The notes beneath the pieces are model-generated. The model did no database searches. It was not told where the DNA came from and saw nothing but the letters and a program-made list of their open reading frames with translations. A stretch of DNA of 32,499 nucleotides, from assembly GCA_017432565.1 (NCBI GenBank), contig JAFRIW010000008.1, positions 1-32,499 of the forward strand, in the 5' to 3' direction. The translations under genes and the position numbers were made by a program. The stretch's first letter is position 1, and the number at the start of each line of letters is the position of its first letter. The stretch comes from Lachnospiraceae bacterium. Its GTDB lineage: Bacteria > Bacillota > Clostridia > Lachnospirales > Lachnospiraceae. Positions 1 through 7,552 of the stretch are shown here, piece by piece.

Positions 1-56
1 AGGGGGACAGGTTCAGTGACTCATTGTGCGCAATGAGTCACTGAACCTGTCCCCCT
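1..56. repeat. Perfect 26-bp-arm palindrome (REP-like dispersed repeat)
   Basis: Positions 1-26 are the exact reverse complement of 31-56, with a 4-base loop (TGCG, 27-30). Each outer end is a run of G or C (AGGGGGACAGGTTC...). The last ten bases CCCCCTGACT (51-60) are repeated directly at 61-70. It lies downstream of the minus-strand DUF4353 gene, so as RNA it could act as a 3' hairpin, but no U-run follows on that strand. Palindromes bounded by GGGGACAGG-type ends are, as far as I recall, dispersed in Clostridia genomes and sometimes linked to Y1/REP-associated transposases. That link is inference, since no transposase is visible here. Confidence 0.85.
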
Positions 57-96
57 GACTCCCCCTGACTTCCACTCGTTTCAATTCGAGGTCCGG

Positions 97-2118
97 TTAT
101 CTCCGTTTCTTATAGAGCAGGGCTGCGGTGATGCCTGCTGCCAGCACTCCCGCTGAAGCGCTCAGCCGGACTAATGTATCGTCATCCAGGTCAGCAAGTG
201 TTGTTCCGCCGGATGCAGTCTGGGAGCTTCTCTCCTGTGTGCTTCCTGCATTCTGTACCCCGGGTGCTTCCTGCTCGTTTCCGTGCCGCTGCATCATGCC
301 TTCAGAGCGCTCCGATCCTTCGGGCATCTGCATACCTTCCGGGCGTTCCATCCCTTCAGGAATCTGCATGCCTTCCGGACGTTCCATTCCCTCAGGAAGT
401 TCCATCCCTTCCGGACGCTCGCCCATCCCCTCAGGCATTTCTCCTTCCTGCATCTGCCCGTGCCGGCCGCCCATGCCGCCCCGGCCGAACCCGCCGTTTC
501 CGCCGAAGTCACCGGTACTGTCCGCTGCGTCATTCTTTCCGCCGAAACCGGCACCGCCCATTTGGTTCATGCCGCCCATGCCGCCGGCTGTGCCGTCTGT
601 CGTAACGATATCCTCCAGCGTAACTTCCGAAGAAGTGTCTCCTGCAATCAGTGTGTAGGTGCCGCCTTCCTCAAACTCCGGAATACTCACATTGACGCTC
701 GAGAAGCTGTTCGGAACCTCCCAGCTGATCAGTTCATTTCCTTCCGCGTCCTCCACGGAGAAGATGGTTCCCGCTTCGATGGATGAACCCGGATTGTACA
801 GGACTGAGAGCTGTGTGGAAGAGCTGTCGAAGGATTCGGCCATCGAGCTGCTGCCGCAGGCGATCACTGTACCGCCGCTGATCTCGCAGACGCCGCCGCT
901 CTCGCTTCCGTAGTCGATCGCGTTGTTGGAGCCGCTGTCGGCGAGGCTGATCAGAATGGTGCCGCCGCTGATATAGATATCGCCGTTGGAATCCAGTCCG
1001 TCCGCGTCCCGGCCGCTGTCATTGATAATGGTGATTTCACCGCCGCTGATCCGAATGCAGGAAGTCTCTTCCTGGGACTGCACGGTTTCTTCCTTAGACT
1101 GCGCAGCATTCTCCTCGGACTGCGCAGCGTTCTCCTCCTGGGTCGATTCAGCCGCATCCGTCTGAGATCCGTCGAAACCACCGCCCATGTTTCCGCCGCC
1201 GAAGCCGCCGTGCATACCACCGTTCATGCCGCCCATGCCGAACATGTCGGTGCCGCCGTTCGCGTTAAAGCCGTCGTCCTCGGGATAGATCGTGATCGTT
1301 CCGCCCTGTACATCGATCTGCGGTGCCTCCAGGCCTTCGTAGCAGGATTCGATCAGAATCGTCCCGCTCACCACAATGATTTCCGTGTCGCAGTGAATCG
1401 CGTCGTCACCGGCGTTGATGGTCAGTTCCGCTTCGGTGATTCGGATGCTGTCGTTGGCGTGCAGCCCGTCCCCAGGCACATCAATCGTGATTTTGCCGCC
1501 GGTGATAATCAGTTCATCGTTTGCTTCGATGCCGTGCTGATATTCTCCCATGATGGTAAGTGATCCGCTTCCGTTGATGGTCAGGTCGTCGTGGGCGTAG
1601 ATCACGCCGCCGCAGCCGTCGTTTATGGCTTCCTCGCTGTAGGTGCTCCCGCTGCTGAGCGTGTTGGTGCTCCCCTCTTTCAGCGTCAGATAGACATTGT
1701 CCGCCTGGTCCACCTGCAGCGCCGCGTCATCCTCGCAGGTGATGCTGACGCCGTCCAGCATGATGAATACATCCGAAGTTTTGTACGCGTTCACAATGAT
1801 GCTTCCGTTGTCCAGCGTGCCGGTGACCAGATAATAGCCGGCGCCGGTGATATAGACGTCTCCGTCCGCGGCGTATGCGCCCTGTCCGCTGATCTTGGCG
1901 GAGCTGCCCTGAAGCGAGATGACCGTGGTGCGCTCGACATTCCAGTCACCGTCCAGGTCCCTCTGCGTGAAATACTCCGTGCCCTCTTCCGTCTGCGCGG
2001 CCTGCGCGCTGACCGTCTGAATGCCGAACTTTTCTCCGTTCATGAACAGCACTGTCAGAATCATGGCGCACAGGATCACCGCAACACAGATTCTGTCAAA
2101 ATTACGATGAGTCGACAT
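97..2118 (-). CDS. DUF4353 (Cthe_2159-like) carbohydrate-binding beta-helix surface protein
   Basis: A 673-residue exported protein. Residues about 10-28 form a hydrophobic signal segment ending near VSAQA. Residues about 50-280 and 355-440 carry the short beta-helix rungs typical of DUF4353 (repeated I-x-G-G-x-I-x-I and D-G-x-x-A/S-N turns such as GDGLHAND and EDDGFNANGG). The two halves are split by a Met/Gly-rich stretch and a Gln/Glu-rich stretch (about 290-350). The C-terminal third is Gly/Met-rich, then has repeated PEGM(E/Q)(R/I/M) units, and ends in a membrane helix followed by YKKRR. Known family: Cthe_2159 binds cellulose and polygalacturonate. A function in this organism is not shown by the sequence. 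The start is supported by AAGGAGG 7 bases before ATG. It is the third gene after VTC and DUF4956, 28 bases behind DUF4956, so probably co-transcribed. Confidence 0.85.
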   Translation of the reverse strand: MSTHRNFDRICVAVILCAMILTVLFMNGEKFGIQTVSAQAAQTEEGTEYFTQRDLDGDWNVERTTVISLQGSSAKISGQGAYAADGDVYITGAGYYLVTGTLDNGSIIVNAYKTSDVFIMLDGVSITCEDDAALQVDQADNVYLTLKEGSTNTLSSGSTYSEEAINDGCGGVIYAHDDLTINGSGSLTIMGEYQHGIEANDELIITGGKITIDVPGDGLHANDSIRITEAELTINAGDDAIHCDTEIIVVSGTILIESCYEGLEAPQIDVQGGTITIYPEDDGFNANGGTDMFGMGGMNGGMHGGFGGGNMGGGFDGSQTDAAESTQEENAAQSEENAAQSKEETVQSQEETSCIRISGGEITIINDSGRDADGLDSNGDIYISGGTILISLADSGSNNAIDYGSESGGVCEISGGTVIACGSSSMAESFDSSSTQLSVLYNPGSSIEAGTIFSVEDAEGNELISWEVPNSFSSVNVSIPEFEEGGTYTLIAGDTSSEVTLEDIVTTDGTAGGMGGMNQMGGAGFGGKNDAADSTGDFGGNGGFGRGGMGGRHGQMQEGEMPEGMGERPEGMELPEGMERPEGMQIPEGMERPEGMQMPEGSERSEGMMQRHGNEQEAPGVQNAGSTQERSSQTASGGTTLADLDDDTLVRLSASAGVLAAGITAALLYKKRR

Positions 2119-2146
2119 GATTTTGCCTCCTTAAAGTCCCTGCGGT

Positions 2147-2818
2147 TTATCCCATATAGTCGCCGTTGTAGCTGACCAGAACCGCGCTCTCCACACCGCC
2201 GATGTCCGAGAGTTCATTGACAAAATCCGTATTGTCCGAGGCAAGTCTCACCTCCAGGTTGACTTCAATTTCTCCCTTGCGGACGGTTTTGCTCTTCACC
2301 AGGCACCTGGAAGTCTTTTCCTTCAGGAAGGAAACGGCATCTGTTTCCGCCTCATGATCATCACATCTGAGCACGACGATATACGGCGCCGTGTTCTCTT
2401 TCCGATTGGCAAAGATCAGCAGGATAATGCCGATCAGAACGCTTCCGAAGACTGCCAGCGGAATCATGCCGGCCGCCAGCACGATGCCGGCTGCGATCGC
2501 CCAGAACAGGAAGGCGATGTCCAGAGGCTCCTTGATCGCGGTCCTGAAACGCACGATGGACAGCGCACCGACCATACCAAGGGAAAGGACGACGTTGCTG
2601 GTCACGGCCAGAATCACCAGGGAGGTGATCATCGTGAGCGCCACCAGTGTGACACCGAAGCCCGCGGAATACATCACGCCCGAATAGGTCTTCTTGTAAA
2701 TCAGGAAAATGAACAGACCCAGCGCAAAAGCCAGCACCATGGTCAGCACCATATCCGTAATACTTACACTTGCCACGTTTTCAAGGAAACTCGATTTGAA
2801 AATATCCGAAAAAGTCAT
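2147..2818 (-). CDS. DUF4956 domain membrane protein
   Basis: A 223-residue protein. Four hydrophobic segments lie in the first about 135 residues, followed by a soluble C-terminal domain of about 85 residues. The family signature is clear in LGMVGALSIVRFRTAIKEP at the second-to-third helix junction, followed by LDIAFLFWAIAAG. The biochemical role of DUF4956 is unknown, but it is commonly encoded beside VTC-type polyphosphate polymerases, as here, so it may help anchor or export the product (inference). GGAGG stands 8 bases before the ATG. The gene follows VTC after about 115 bases that hold a degenerate tandem repeat, and precedes the DUF4353 gene. Confidence 0.88.
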   Translation of the reverse strand: MTFSDIFKSSFLENVASVSITDMVLTMVLAFALGLFIFLIYKKTYSGVMYSAGFGVTLVALTMITSLVILAVTSNVVLSLGMVGALSIVRFRTAIKEPLDIAFLFWAIAAGIVLAAGMIPLAVFGSVLIGIILLIFANRKENTAPYIVVLRCDDHEAETDAVSFLKEKTSRCLVKSKTVRKGEIEVNLEVRLASDNTDFVNELSDIGGVESAVLVSYNGDYMG

Positions 2819-2841
2819 TGTCTTATCCTCCGTTTATTCGT

Positions 2842-2905
2842 TAAGTTGTATTCTCTAAGTTGTGTTCTCAGTTATGTTCTCTCGATTGTGTTCTCTCAGT
2901 TCTGT
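2842..2905. repeat. Degenerate 14-bp tandem repeat between VTC and DUF4956
   Basis: Four units on an exact 14-base period (2842, 2856, 2870, 2884) with consensus near TAAGTTGTGTTCTC, plus a decayed fifth start at 2898. On the minus strand this is an A-rich, GAGAACA-containing leader just before the DUF4956 ribosome site. No gene is visible in it. Confidence 0.75.
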
Positions 2906-2933
2906 AATCCGTTCTGTGAATGCGCGATCCGGC

Positions 2934-3626
2934 TCAGCCGTAAATCCGGCATCGGGCATATTTTGAAAAAGCTGCCGCGTGACGGTTGGGAAGCTGCACC
3001 GCGTCCCGGATGATGTCGGGCAGGTACGCGTCCCATTTGACCTCCAGGATGATCGCGTCATCCCCCGCCGGGATCGTGATGCAGTCCGGATTCAGGAAAT
3101 CGGTGCATCGAAGGCCTGTGCGGATATCGTAGTCCAGCGTCACCCGCACGTTGCCCGGGCCAAAGATGAAGGGCTCGCGGGTGTAGTCGACGATGGTCTT
3201 CGGGCGCATGCCCTGATCCTTCATTCTGCAGTACAGTTCCCGGATCAGCGGGTACTGTGAATCGATCATCCAGTCCGTGTCGCCGTCCACAATCCGCTGC
3301 GCCTCTTCCGCGCTCAGCGGTGCGCTGTACTTGGTGCCGAGGCCGCTCAGGCGGCTCTTCTTTTCCAGGTGAATCACGGAAGGATCCAGATTGTAATAAC
3401 GGATCCGCCATTTCTCCCGGCCGTTGACGCCGTCGATTTTTTCCCGCAGTGCCTTGTCGCTTAAGTTGTCAAAATACAGACTCCGGATCAGGTACCGGCC
3501 GCTCTTCGTGTGCGGATCCGGCTCCGCCACTGCCCGCATTCTGGCCCGGATGGTCAGAAGATCCGCGAAGCTGATTTCATGCTTATACTCATGACGATAT
3601 TGTTTTTCAGCATTCTGTTGTGCCAT
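2934..3626 (-). CDS. VTC domain polyphosphate polymerase
   Basis: A 230-residue protein made of a single VTC domain (triphosphate-tunnel fold). In yeast Vtc4 this domain makes polyphosphate from ATP at the membrane. Visible tunnel motifs are RHEYKHE (11-17), LIRSLYFDN (46-54), RIRYYN (74-79), HLEKKSR (86-92), KTIVDYTREPF (143-153), VRVTLDYD (160-167), AIILEVKWDAYLP (191-203) and SKYARCR (221-227). These charged residues are the expected phosphate and metal ligands. It has no SPX or membrane domain, and the membrane part is probably the DUF4956 protein encoded next. First gene of the operon. The start has only a weak ribosome site (AAAGG about 13 bases upstream), so it is less certain than the fold. 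Confidence 0.88.
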   Translation of the reverse strand: MAQQNAEKQYRHEYKHEISFADLLTIRARMRAVAEPDPHTKSGRYLIRSLYFDNLSDKALREKIDGVNGREKWRIRYYNLDPSVIHLEKKSRLSGLGTKYSAPLSAEEAQRIVDGDTDWMIDSQYPLIRELYCRMKDQGMRPKTIVDYTREPFIFGPGNVRVTLDYDIRTGLRCTDFLNPDCITIPAGDDAIILEVKWDAYLPDIIRDAVQLPNRHAAAFSKYARCRIYG

Positions 3627-3675
3627 TTTGTTCTGCTGCCTTTCTGCAGTTCTTTTGTATCTGCTGCTGATTTCA

Positions 3676-3731
3676 CAGGGGCTTTCCCGCCCCGTCGGTA
3701 ATCTTTGGCAGGGGCTTTCCGCCCCGTCCGG
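3676..3731. repeat. Two tandem GGGGC/GCCCC hairpins upstream of the VTC operon
   Basis: Two near-identical units, CAGGGGCTTTCCCGCCCC and CAGGGGCTTTCCGCCCC, about 33 bases apart. Each can fold into a 5-bp stem (3678-3682 with 3689-3693; 3711-3715 with 3721-3725) and has GTC(C)GG after it. They sit 50-105 bases upstream of the VTC start on the minus strand, so they are likely in its 5' leader. No known riboswitch consensus was recognised. Confidence 0.6.
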
Positions 3732-3832
3732 AAATCAGTATACGAAGCGAACCTTGGAAGAACCTTAAAGAAATTTTTAGTTTCAGAAAAAGCCGGAAAT
3801 TTCCATTGTCCACACCGCTATAGACATAGTGG

Positions 3833-4277
3833 CTGTACGCTGCGACCAGAATTGTATTGACATTCCTGATTTTCTCTTTCTTTTACTGCCACCTTCGGCA
3901 GACATAAGCAGGCGCAGCAGCCGGAAATGTATTGTCAATCAACTCGGTCGATTCTTTTCACCGCCAGTCCTGTCAGGGAAGTGTATTGACATTCAACAAG
4001 ATCTTCAGTTTTACTGTCAGACAAGCAAATTTCACAGTCTGCGGTACGCTTAACCTGTATTGTCAATCACCCGGGGCACGCTTTTTCACCGTTGCCACAG
4101 GCTTGCCTGAACAAGTGTTGTGATCGGACTGTATTGACAATCAACACAACAGGCTCTTTTCACCACCAGTCTTTTCCAAGCCTGCTTCAGGGCCGGGATG
4201 CCGCACCGGCCCAGCTCCTTCGGGAGCTGAATTGTACAGCAGAATTCTGACACGTCTCCAGGACGTGTCAGAACATA
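3833..4277 (+). repeat. Novel ~445-bp interspersed element, copy 1
   Basis: This stretch is repeated at 29781-30226 in the same orientation. It contains five copies of TGTATTG(A/T)CA at 3853, 3928, 3982, 4056 and 4130. Two are subtype A (TGTATTGACATTC ... TTTTACTG; 3853 and 3982). Three are subtype B (TGTATTGWCAATCA ... CTTTTCACC; 3928, 4056, 4130). The core ATTGWCAAT is a near-palindrome. The 3' end carries three hairpins: 4190-4196/4206-4212; 4212-4218/4223-4229 with a UUCG loop; and 4245-4256/4262-4273 (12 bp). The first two stems compete for base 4212. It ends about 12 bases before the yvcK -10 box. Short open frames exist but look like by-products of the repeat. Confidence 0.9.
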
Positions 4278-4288
4278 TAGAGATGGAG

Positions 4289-4294
4289 TATAAT
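4289..4294 (+). promoter_or_regulatory. Likely -10 box for yvcK
   Basis: A consensus TATAAT lies 40 bases before the yvcK start. The -35 region at a 17-base spacing (TGTCAG) is poor and falls inside the terminal hairpin of the repeat element. Promoter strength may therefore depend on the element. Confidence 0.5.
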
Positions 4295-4333
4295 CTGGAT
4301 CAGAGGACAAAAAAACCTTCGGAGGAGAACTGA

Positions 4334-5293
4334 ATGAAAAAAGTAGTTGTATTCGGCGGAGGAACCGGGCTGTCCTGTCTGCTGTCCGGTCTCAAGCTTT
4401 TCCCCATCGATGTCACCACTGTGATCGCGGTCAGCGACAACGGCAGCAGCACAGGCATCCTGAAAGAAGAACTGGATATTCCGGCGGTCGGAGACGTGGG
4501 CAAAGTCCTGCTGGCCATGGCCAACGTAGACGACGAATTTGTGCGGCTTCTGCGCTACCGCTTCAGCAAGGACGGTTCGCTGCACAATCATCCCGTCCGC
4601 AATATTATTCTCGCGGCCTTGATTGATCTGCAGGGGAACCTGACCGACGCAACGCGCTACATGTGCAAACTTCTGAATATAAAAGGAACCGTGCTTCCTC
4701 TGACGGAGGAAAAGGTGGATCTGGTCGGCGTCAGTGACGGCCGGGAATATTTCGGAGAGGAAGAGGTCAGCCAGAATATCCGCAACATCCGGCGGCTGAG
4801 ATATGATCACGACATCACGGTCCGTCAGGAAATCATCGACCGGATTCTGGACGCGGATCTGATTATTTTCAGTCCGGGCAGTCTGTACACCAGCATTCTG
4901 CCGCATCTGATCGCTCCTGCGGTGCGCAATGCCCTCTCGGAGACGAAGGCGCCGCTGATGTATGTCTCCAATCTGGTGACGCAGCCGGGCGAGACGGACG
5001 GCTATCAGGTGAGTCAGCACATCGCGGTTCTGAACCGTTATTTAAAGGACCGCAAAATTGATGTCGTCATCGCCAACACGGCCGACATCGATCAGCGGAT
5101 CATCACCAAGTATCTCGCGACGGAAAACAAGACCATGGTCCTGCTGGACCGGTCCAACGTAGAAGCAGAAGGCGCCGAGATCATTGAAGGCGACGTCTTC
5201 TGCATCGAAGAAGAGAAGGTCCGGCACGATGCGCTCAAGACCTCTTATCTGATTTTTTCTTATCTCATGGATTCCGTGCCTTCGCGCACATGA
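4334..5293 (+). CDS. yvcK: YvcK/CofD-like gluconeogenesis factor
   Basis: A 319-residue protein of the YvcK family, related to CofD and known in Bacillus to bind UDP-GlcNAc and to affect carbon metabolism and cell shape. Nucleotide-binding motifs are visible: GGGTGL (8-13), VSDNGSSTG (33-41), GDVGKVLLAM (53-62) and FSPGSLYTSILPHL around residues 178-191. Residues HNHPVRN match the family's conserved NHP loop. The start is supported by GGAGGAG 6 bases upstream. In many Bacillota yvcK sits with rapZ and whiA. Here it stands alone between the repeat element and convergent helD, which is unusual. No terminator is clear in the 30-base gap to helD. Confidence 0.92.
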   Translation: MKKVVVFGGGTGLSCLLSGLKLFPIDVTTVIAVSDNGSSTGILKEELDIPAVGDVGKVLLAMANVDDEFVRLLRYRFSKDGSLHNHPVRNIILAALIDLQGNLTDATRYMCKLLNIKGTVLPLTEEKVDLVGVSDGREYFGEEEVSQNIRNIRRLRYDHDITVRQEIIDRILDADLIIFSPGSLYTSILPHLIAPAVRNALSETKAPLMYVSNLVTQPGETDGYQVSQHIAVLNRYLKDRKIDVVIANTADIDQRIITKYLATENKTMVLLDRSNVEAEGAEIIEGDVFCIEEEKVRHDALKTSYLIFSYLMDSVPSRT

Positions 5294-5323
5294 CCCGCGC
5301 AGGCTTACGCGGCTCAGCGCGGC

Positions 5324-7552
5324 TCAGGGGACGCTCGTAAAGCGGTCCGCAAGAAGCGGCGCGGCATTTCTGTCAGCAAGCAGGGTGATTTCCCGGACAG
5401 CCCGGGAAATCGCTGTGTAGAGGCGGTGCCTCGAGAGCGTGTCCGCGCCGTAGTGATCCGCGTCCGCATCGGGAATAATCACCCGGTCAAATTCGAGGCC
5501 TTTGGCCAATGAAAGCTCCAGCAGTACTGTGCCGCTCTCCGGCAGGTGGCTGCTGCTTTTTAATACAGTAAAGGAAAACCCTTCGTTCTCCTGCGCCTCT
5601 CTGTCCAGAATCTGCCGCACGTTCTGCAGGCTCTCTTTGTCTGCGCAGATCACGGCGGTCAGCCCGCCCTCCTGACGCACGGTTTCCCGAACGTCATTCC
5701 GGCTGTCACTCCGGCCGTCGGAAGGGCTGTCTCCCTTCCGGCCCGCCGCGCAGGCGCGCAGCAGGGCGGCATGCTCCCGCCTTCCGGCAGCCAGATACAG
5801 CTCCGGCACCCGCCCCGGGCGCTGGACGGAAGAAACCAGGACCTTCTGCTCCGCAGGGAGCAGGCCCGTAAACAGCTCCGTAATCTCCGGGGAAGACCGG
5901 TAGCTGGTCAGCATCGGCAGCTCCCGGATTCCCTTGTCCGCAAACAGCTCATGAAGCTCGGCAAAACGCACCCGCCCCGGGCGGATTGCCTGAAAGGCGT
6001 CTCCCAGCAGCATGAACCGCGCATTCGGGAAATATCGCTTTAACAGCATCATCTGGGCAAGAGAATAATCCTGTACTTCGTCCACCATGACATAGCGCGC
6101 GTTCCGGTCGCACTCACCCGTCAGCGCCATCTTCAGATAGAACCACTCTGTCCGGGTCAGCTCCGGCCTGTTCAGAAGCTTTTCGCCGATCCGGTCGATG
6201 TTCAGCCACGCACAGTTCCGGATCTGGCTGAACGCCCCGCCAAAATCATTCCGGATCCGGTTTTCTTCCCGGCGTCCGGTTCTCTCCTCCCGGCGCCCCG
6301 CGCCTTCCTGTAACGCACCCGGATCTCCGGCGCCTGCGTCCGTGCCCTGCTCCGCATTCTCCTCGCGAAGCCGCCTTTTCAGGATCACTCTAGCGCGCTC
6401 CTCCAGCTCATCCAGAAGAATCTGGATCAGACGAACGCCCGTCGGAATCTGATCAAACTGCCTGGCCGCTGCAGCGATCTGCCGCGGGGAGAGAACCTGC
6501 ACATCCTTCTGGCACACCGGGAGAAAGTCCTCCTGCTCCAGCACCAGATGCGGAAGATGCTCATCAATCATCCGAAGCGTCTGCGCTTCCTGTACCGCAT
6601 CCGGCTGCTCCGTCCGGGCCGCATCCTCCGCCCGGTCCGTTTTCAGCGGCCCCGGCACGCCCGCGCTGTCCAGAAATTCGCGATACGTCAGGATATTCGG
6701 ATTCTGCTCGCCCAGATCCGGCAGCACCTCGTCGATATAGCGGCGGAACAGCGGATTCAGCGTCATCAGATAGACCTGATCCGGCCGCAGGGACCTGCGC
6801 TGGCGGAAGAACAGATAGGCGATGCGCTGCATCAGCACCGAAGTTTTCCCGCTGCCCGCGATGCCGTTCACCAGCAGCGCCCGCGCATCCGGATAGCGGA
6901 TCACCTCGTTCTGCTCCCGCTGGATCGTCGCCGTAATGGCCTGCATCTTGTCGGTGCGGCTCTCGGACAGCGATGCGAGCAGCAGCGGATCCTCGATCGC
7001 GATCTGCGTGTCAAAATAAGAAAGGAGCCGGTCTCTCTCCAGCGTGAACTGACGGCGCAGCTTTAAATCGACCTCGATCCGCCGTCCGTCCGCCTCATAG
7101 GAGGTCCGTCCGTTTTCCTGATTGTAATATGTCTCGGCGATGGGTGAGCGCCAGTCGATCACCAGATGACGGACGCCGTTTTCCGCGGCGGCCGCACTGC
7201 CGATATAGTAATCCTCGGCCTCACTCTCGCCGTCAAACAGGAGGCTGACACGGGCAAAATACGGCGCTTTCAGAAGGCGCCGCACCCTTGAGAGCTGCTC
7301 CGCGATGGTCTCGGACTCGATATTGTACTGATCGATGACATGATTCATGACCTCGAATTCGATGTAGGTTTCCATCGAATCCGTTCCGCTGTCGAAATTC
7401 AGCGTCAGATCCTCCCGGATCTTCTGCTTCTCCTGCGGCACCTTCTGCGCCAGATTTCCGGCGCGCGCGGAAAGCGACTGCTCCATTGCGAGCAGCTGTT
7501 CATACGTCCTCGTCAGGTGTCTCTGTTCTTCTTCAAATATCGGATCTCTCAT
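5324..7552 (-). CDS. helD: HelD-like UvrD/Rep superfamily ATPase
   Basis: A 742-residue protein resembling HelD, the SF1 ATPase that strips RNA polymerase from DNA in Bacillota. In order: a charged N-terminal coiled-coil region (1-95), the HelD signature IDWRSPIAE (132-140), IQREQNEVIR (210-219), Walker A GIAGSGKT (230-237), Walker B VMVDEVQD (488-495), LGDAFQAI (516-523), and the C-terminal helicase motifs LSLAKGLEFD and RHRLYTAISRA. A Glu/Arg/Gly-rich low-complexity insert lies at about 398-432 and another Ser/Asp/Arg-rich one near 605-625. The start overlaps the end of metH by 20 bases with no clear ribosome site, which suggests translational coupling. It is the last gene of the methionine operon, an odd position for an RNA polymerase factor. 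Confidence 0.9.
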   Translation of the reverse strand: MRDPIFEEEQRHLTRTYEQLLAMEQSLSARAGNLAQKVPQEKQKIREDLTLNFDSGTDSMETYIEFEVMNHVIDQYNIESETIAEQLSRVRRLLKAPYFARVSLLFDGESEAEDYYIGSAAAAENGVRHLVIDWRSPIAETYYNQENGRTSYEADGRRIEVDLKLRRQFTLERDRLLSYFDTQIAIEDPLLLASLSESRTDKMQAITATIQREQNEVIRYPDARALLVNGIAGSGKTSVLMQRIAYLFFRQRRSLRPDQVYLMTLNPLFRRYIDEVLPDLGEQNPNILTYREFLDSAGVPGPLKTDRAEDAARTEQPDAVQEAQTLRMIDEHLPHLVLEQEDFLPVCQKDVQVLSPRQIAAAARQFDQIPTGVRLIQILLDELEERARVILKRRLREENAEQGTDAGAGDPGALQEGAGRREERTGRREENRIRNDFGGAFSQIRNCAWLNIDRIGEKLLNRPELTRTEWFYLKMALTGECDRNARYVMVDEVQDYSLAQMMLLKRYFPNARFMLLGDAFQAIRPGRVRFAELHELFADKGIRELPMLTSYRSSPEITELFTGLLPAEQKVLVSSVQRPGRVPELYLAAGRREHAALLRACAAGRKGDSPSDGRSDSRNDVRETVRQEGGLTAVICADKESLQNVRQILDREAQENEGFSFTVLKSSSHLPESGTVLLELSLAKGLEFDRVIIPDADADHYGADTLSRHRLYTAISRAVREITLLADRNAAPLLADRFTSVP

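Noticed and set aside
3829..4123. Open frames in element copy 1, with matching frames in copy 2 at 29732-30071
   Set aside because: The frames run through the repeat motifs, lack ribosome sites and are explained by near-identity of the two copies, so coding is unlikely.
3853..4143. CRISPR array made of TGTATTG(A/T)CA motifs
   Set aside because: The motifs are too short and divergent, spacings alternate, the inter-motif sequence is repeated between copies rather than unique, and no cas genes are nearby.
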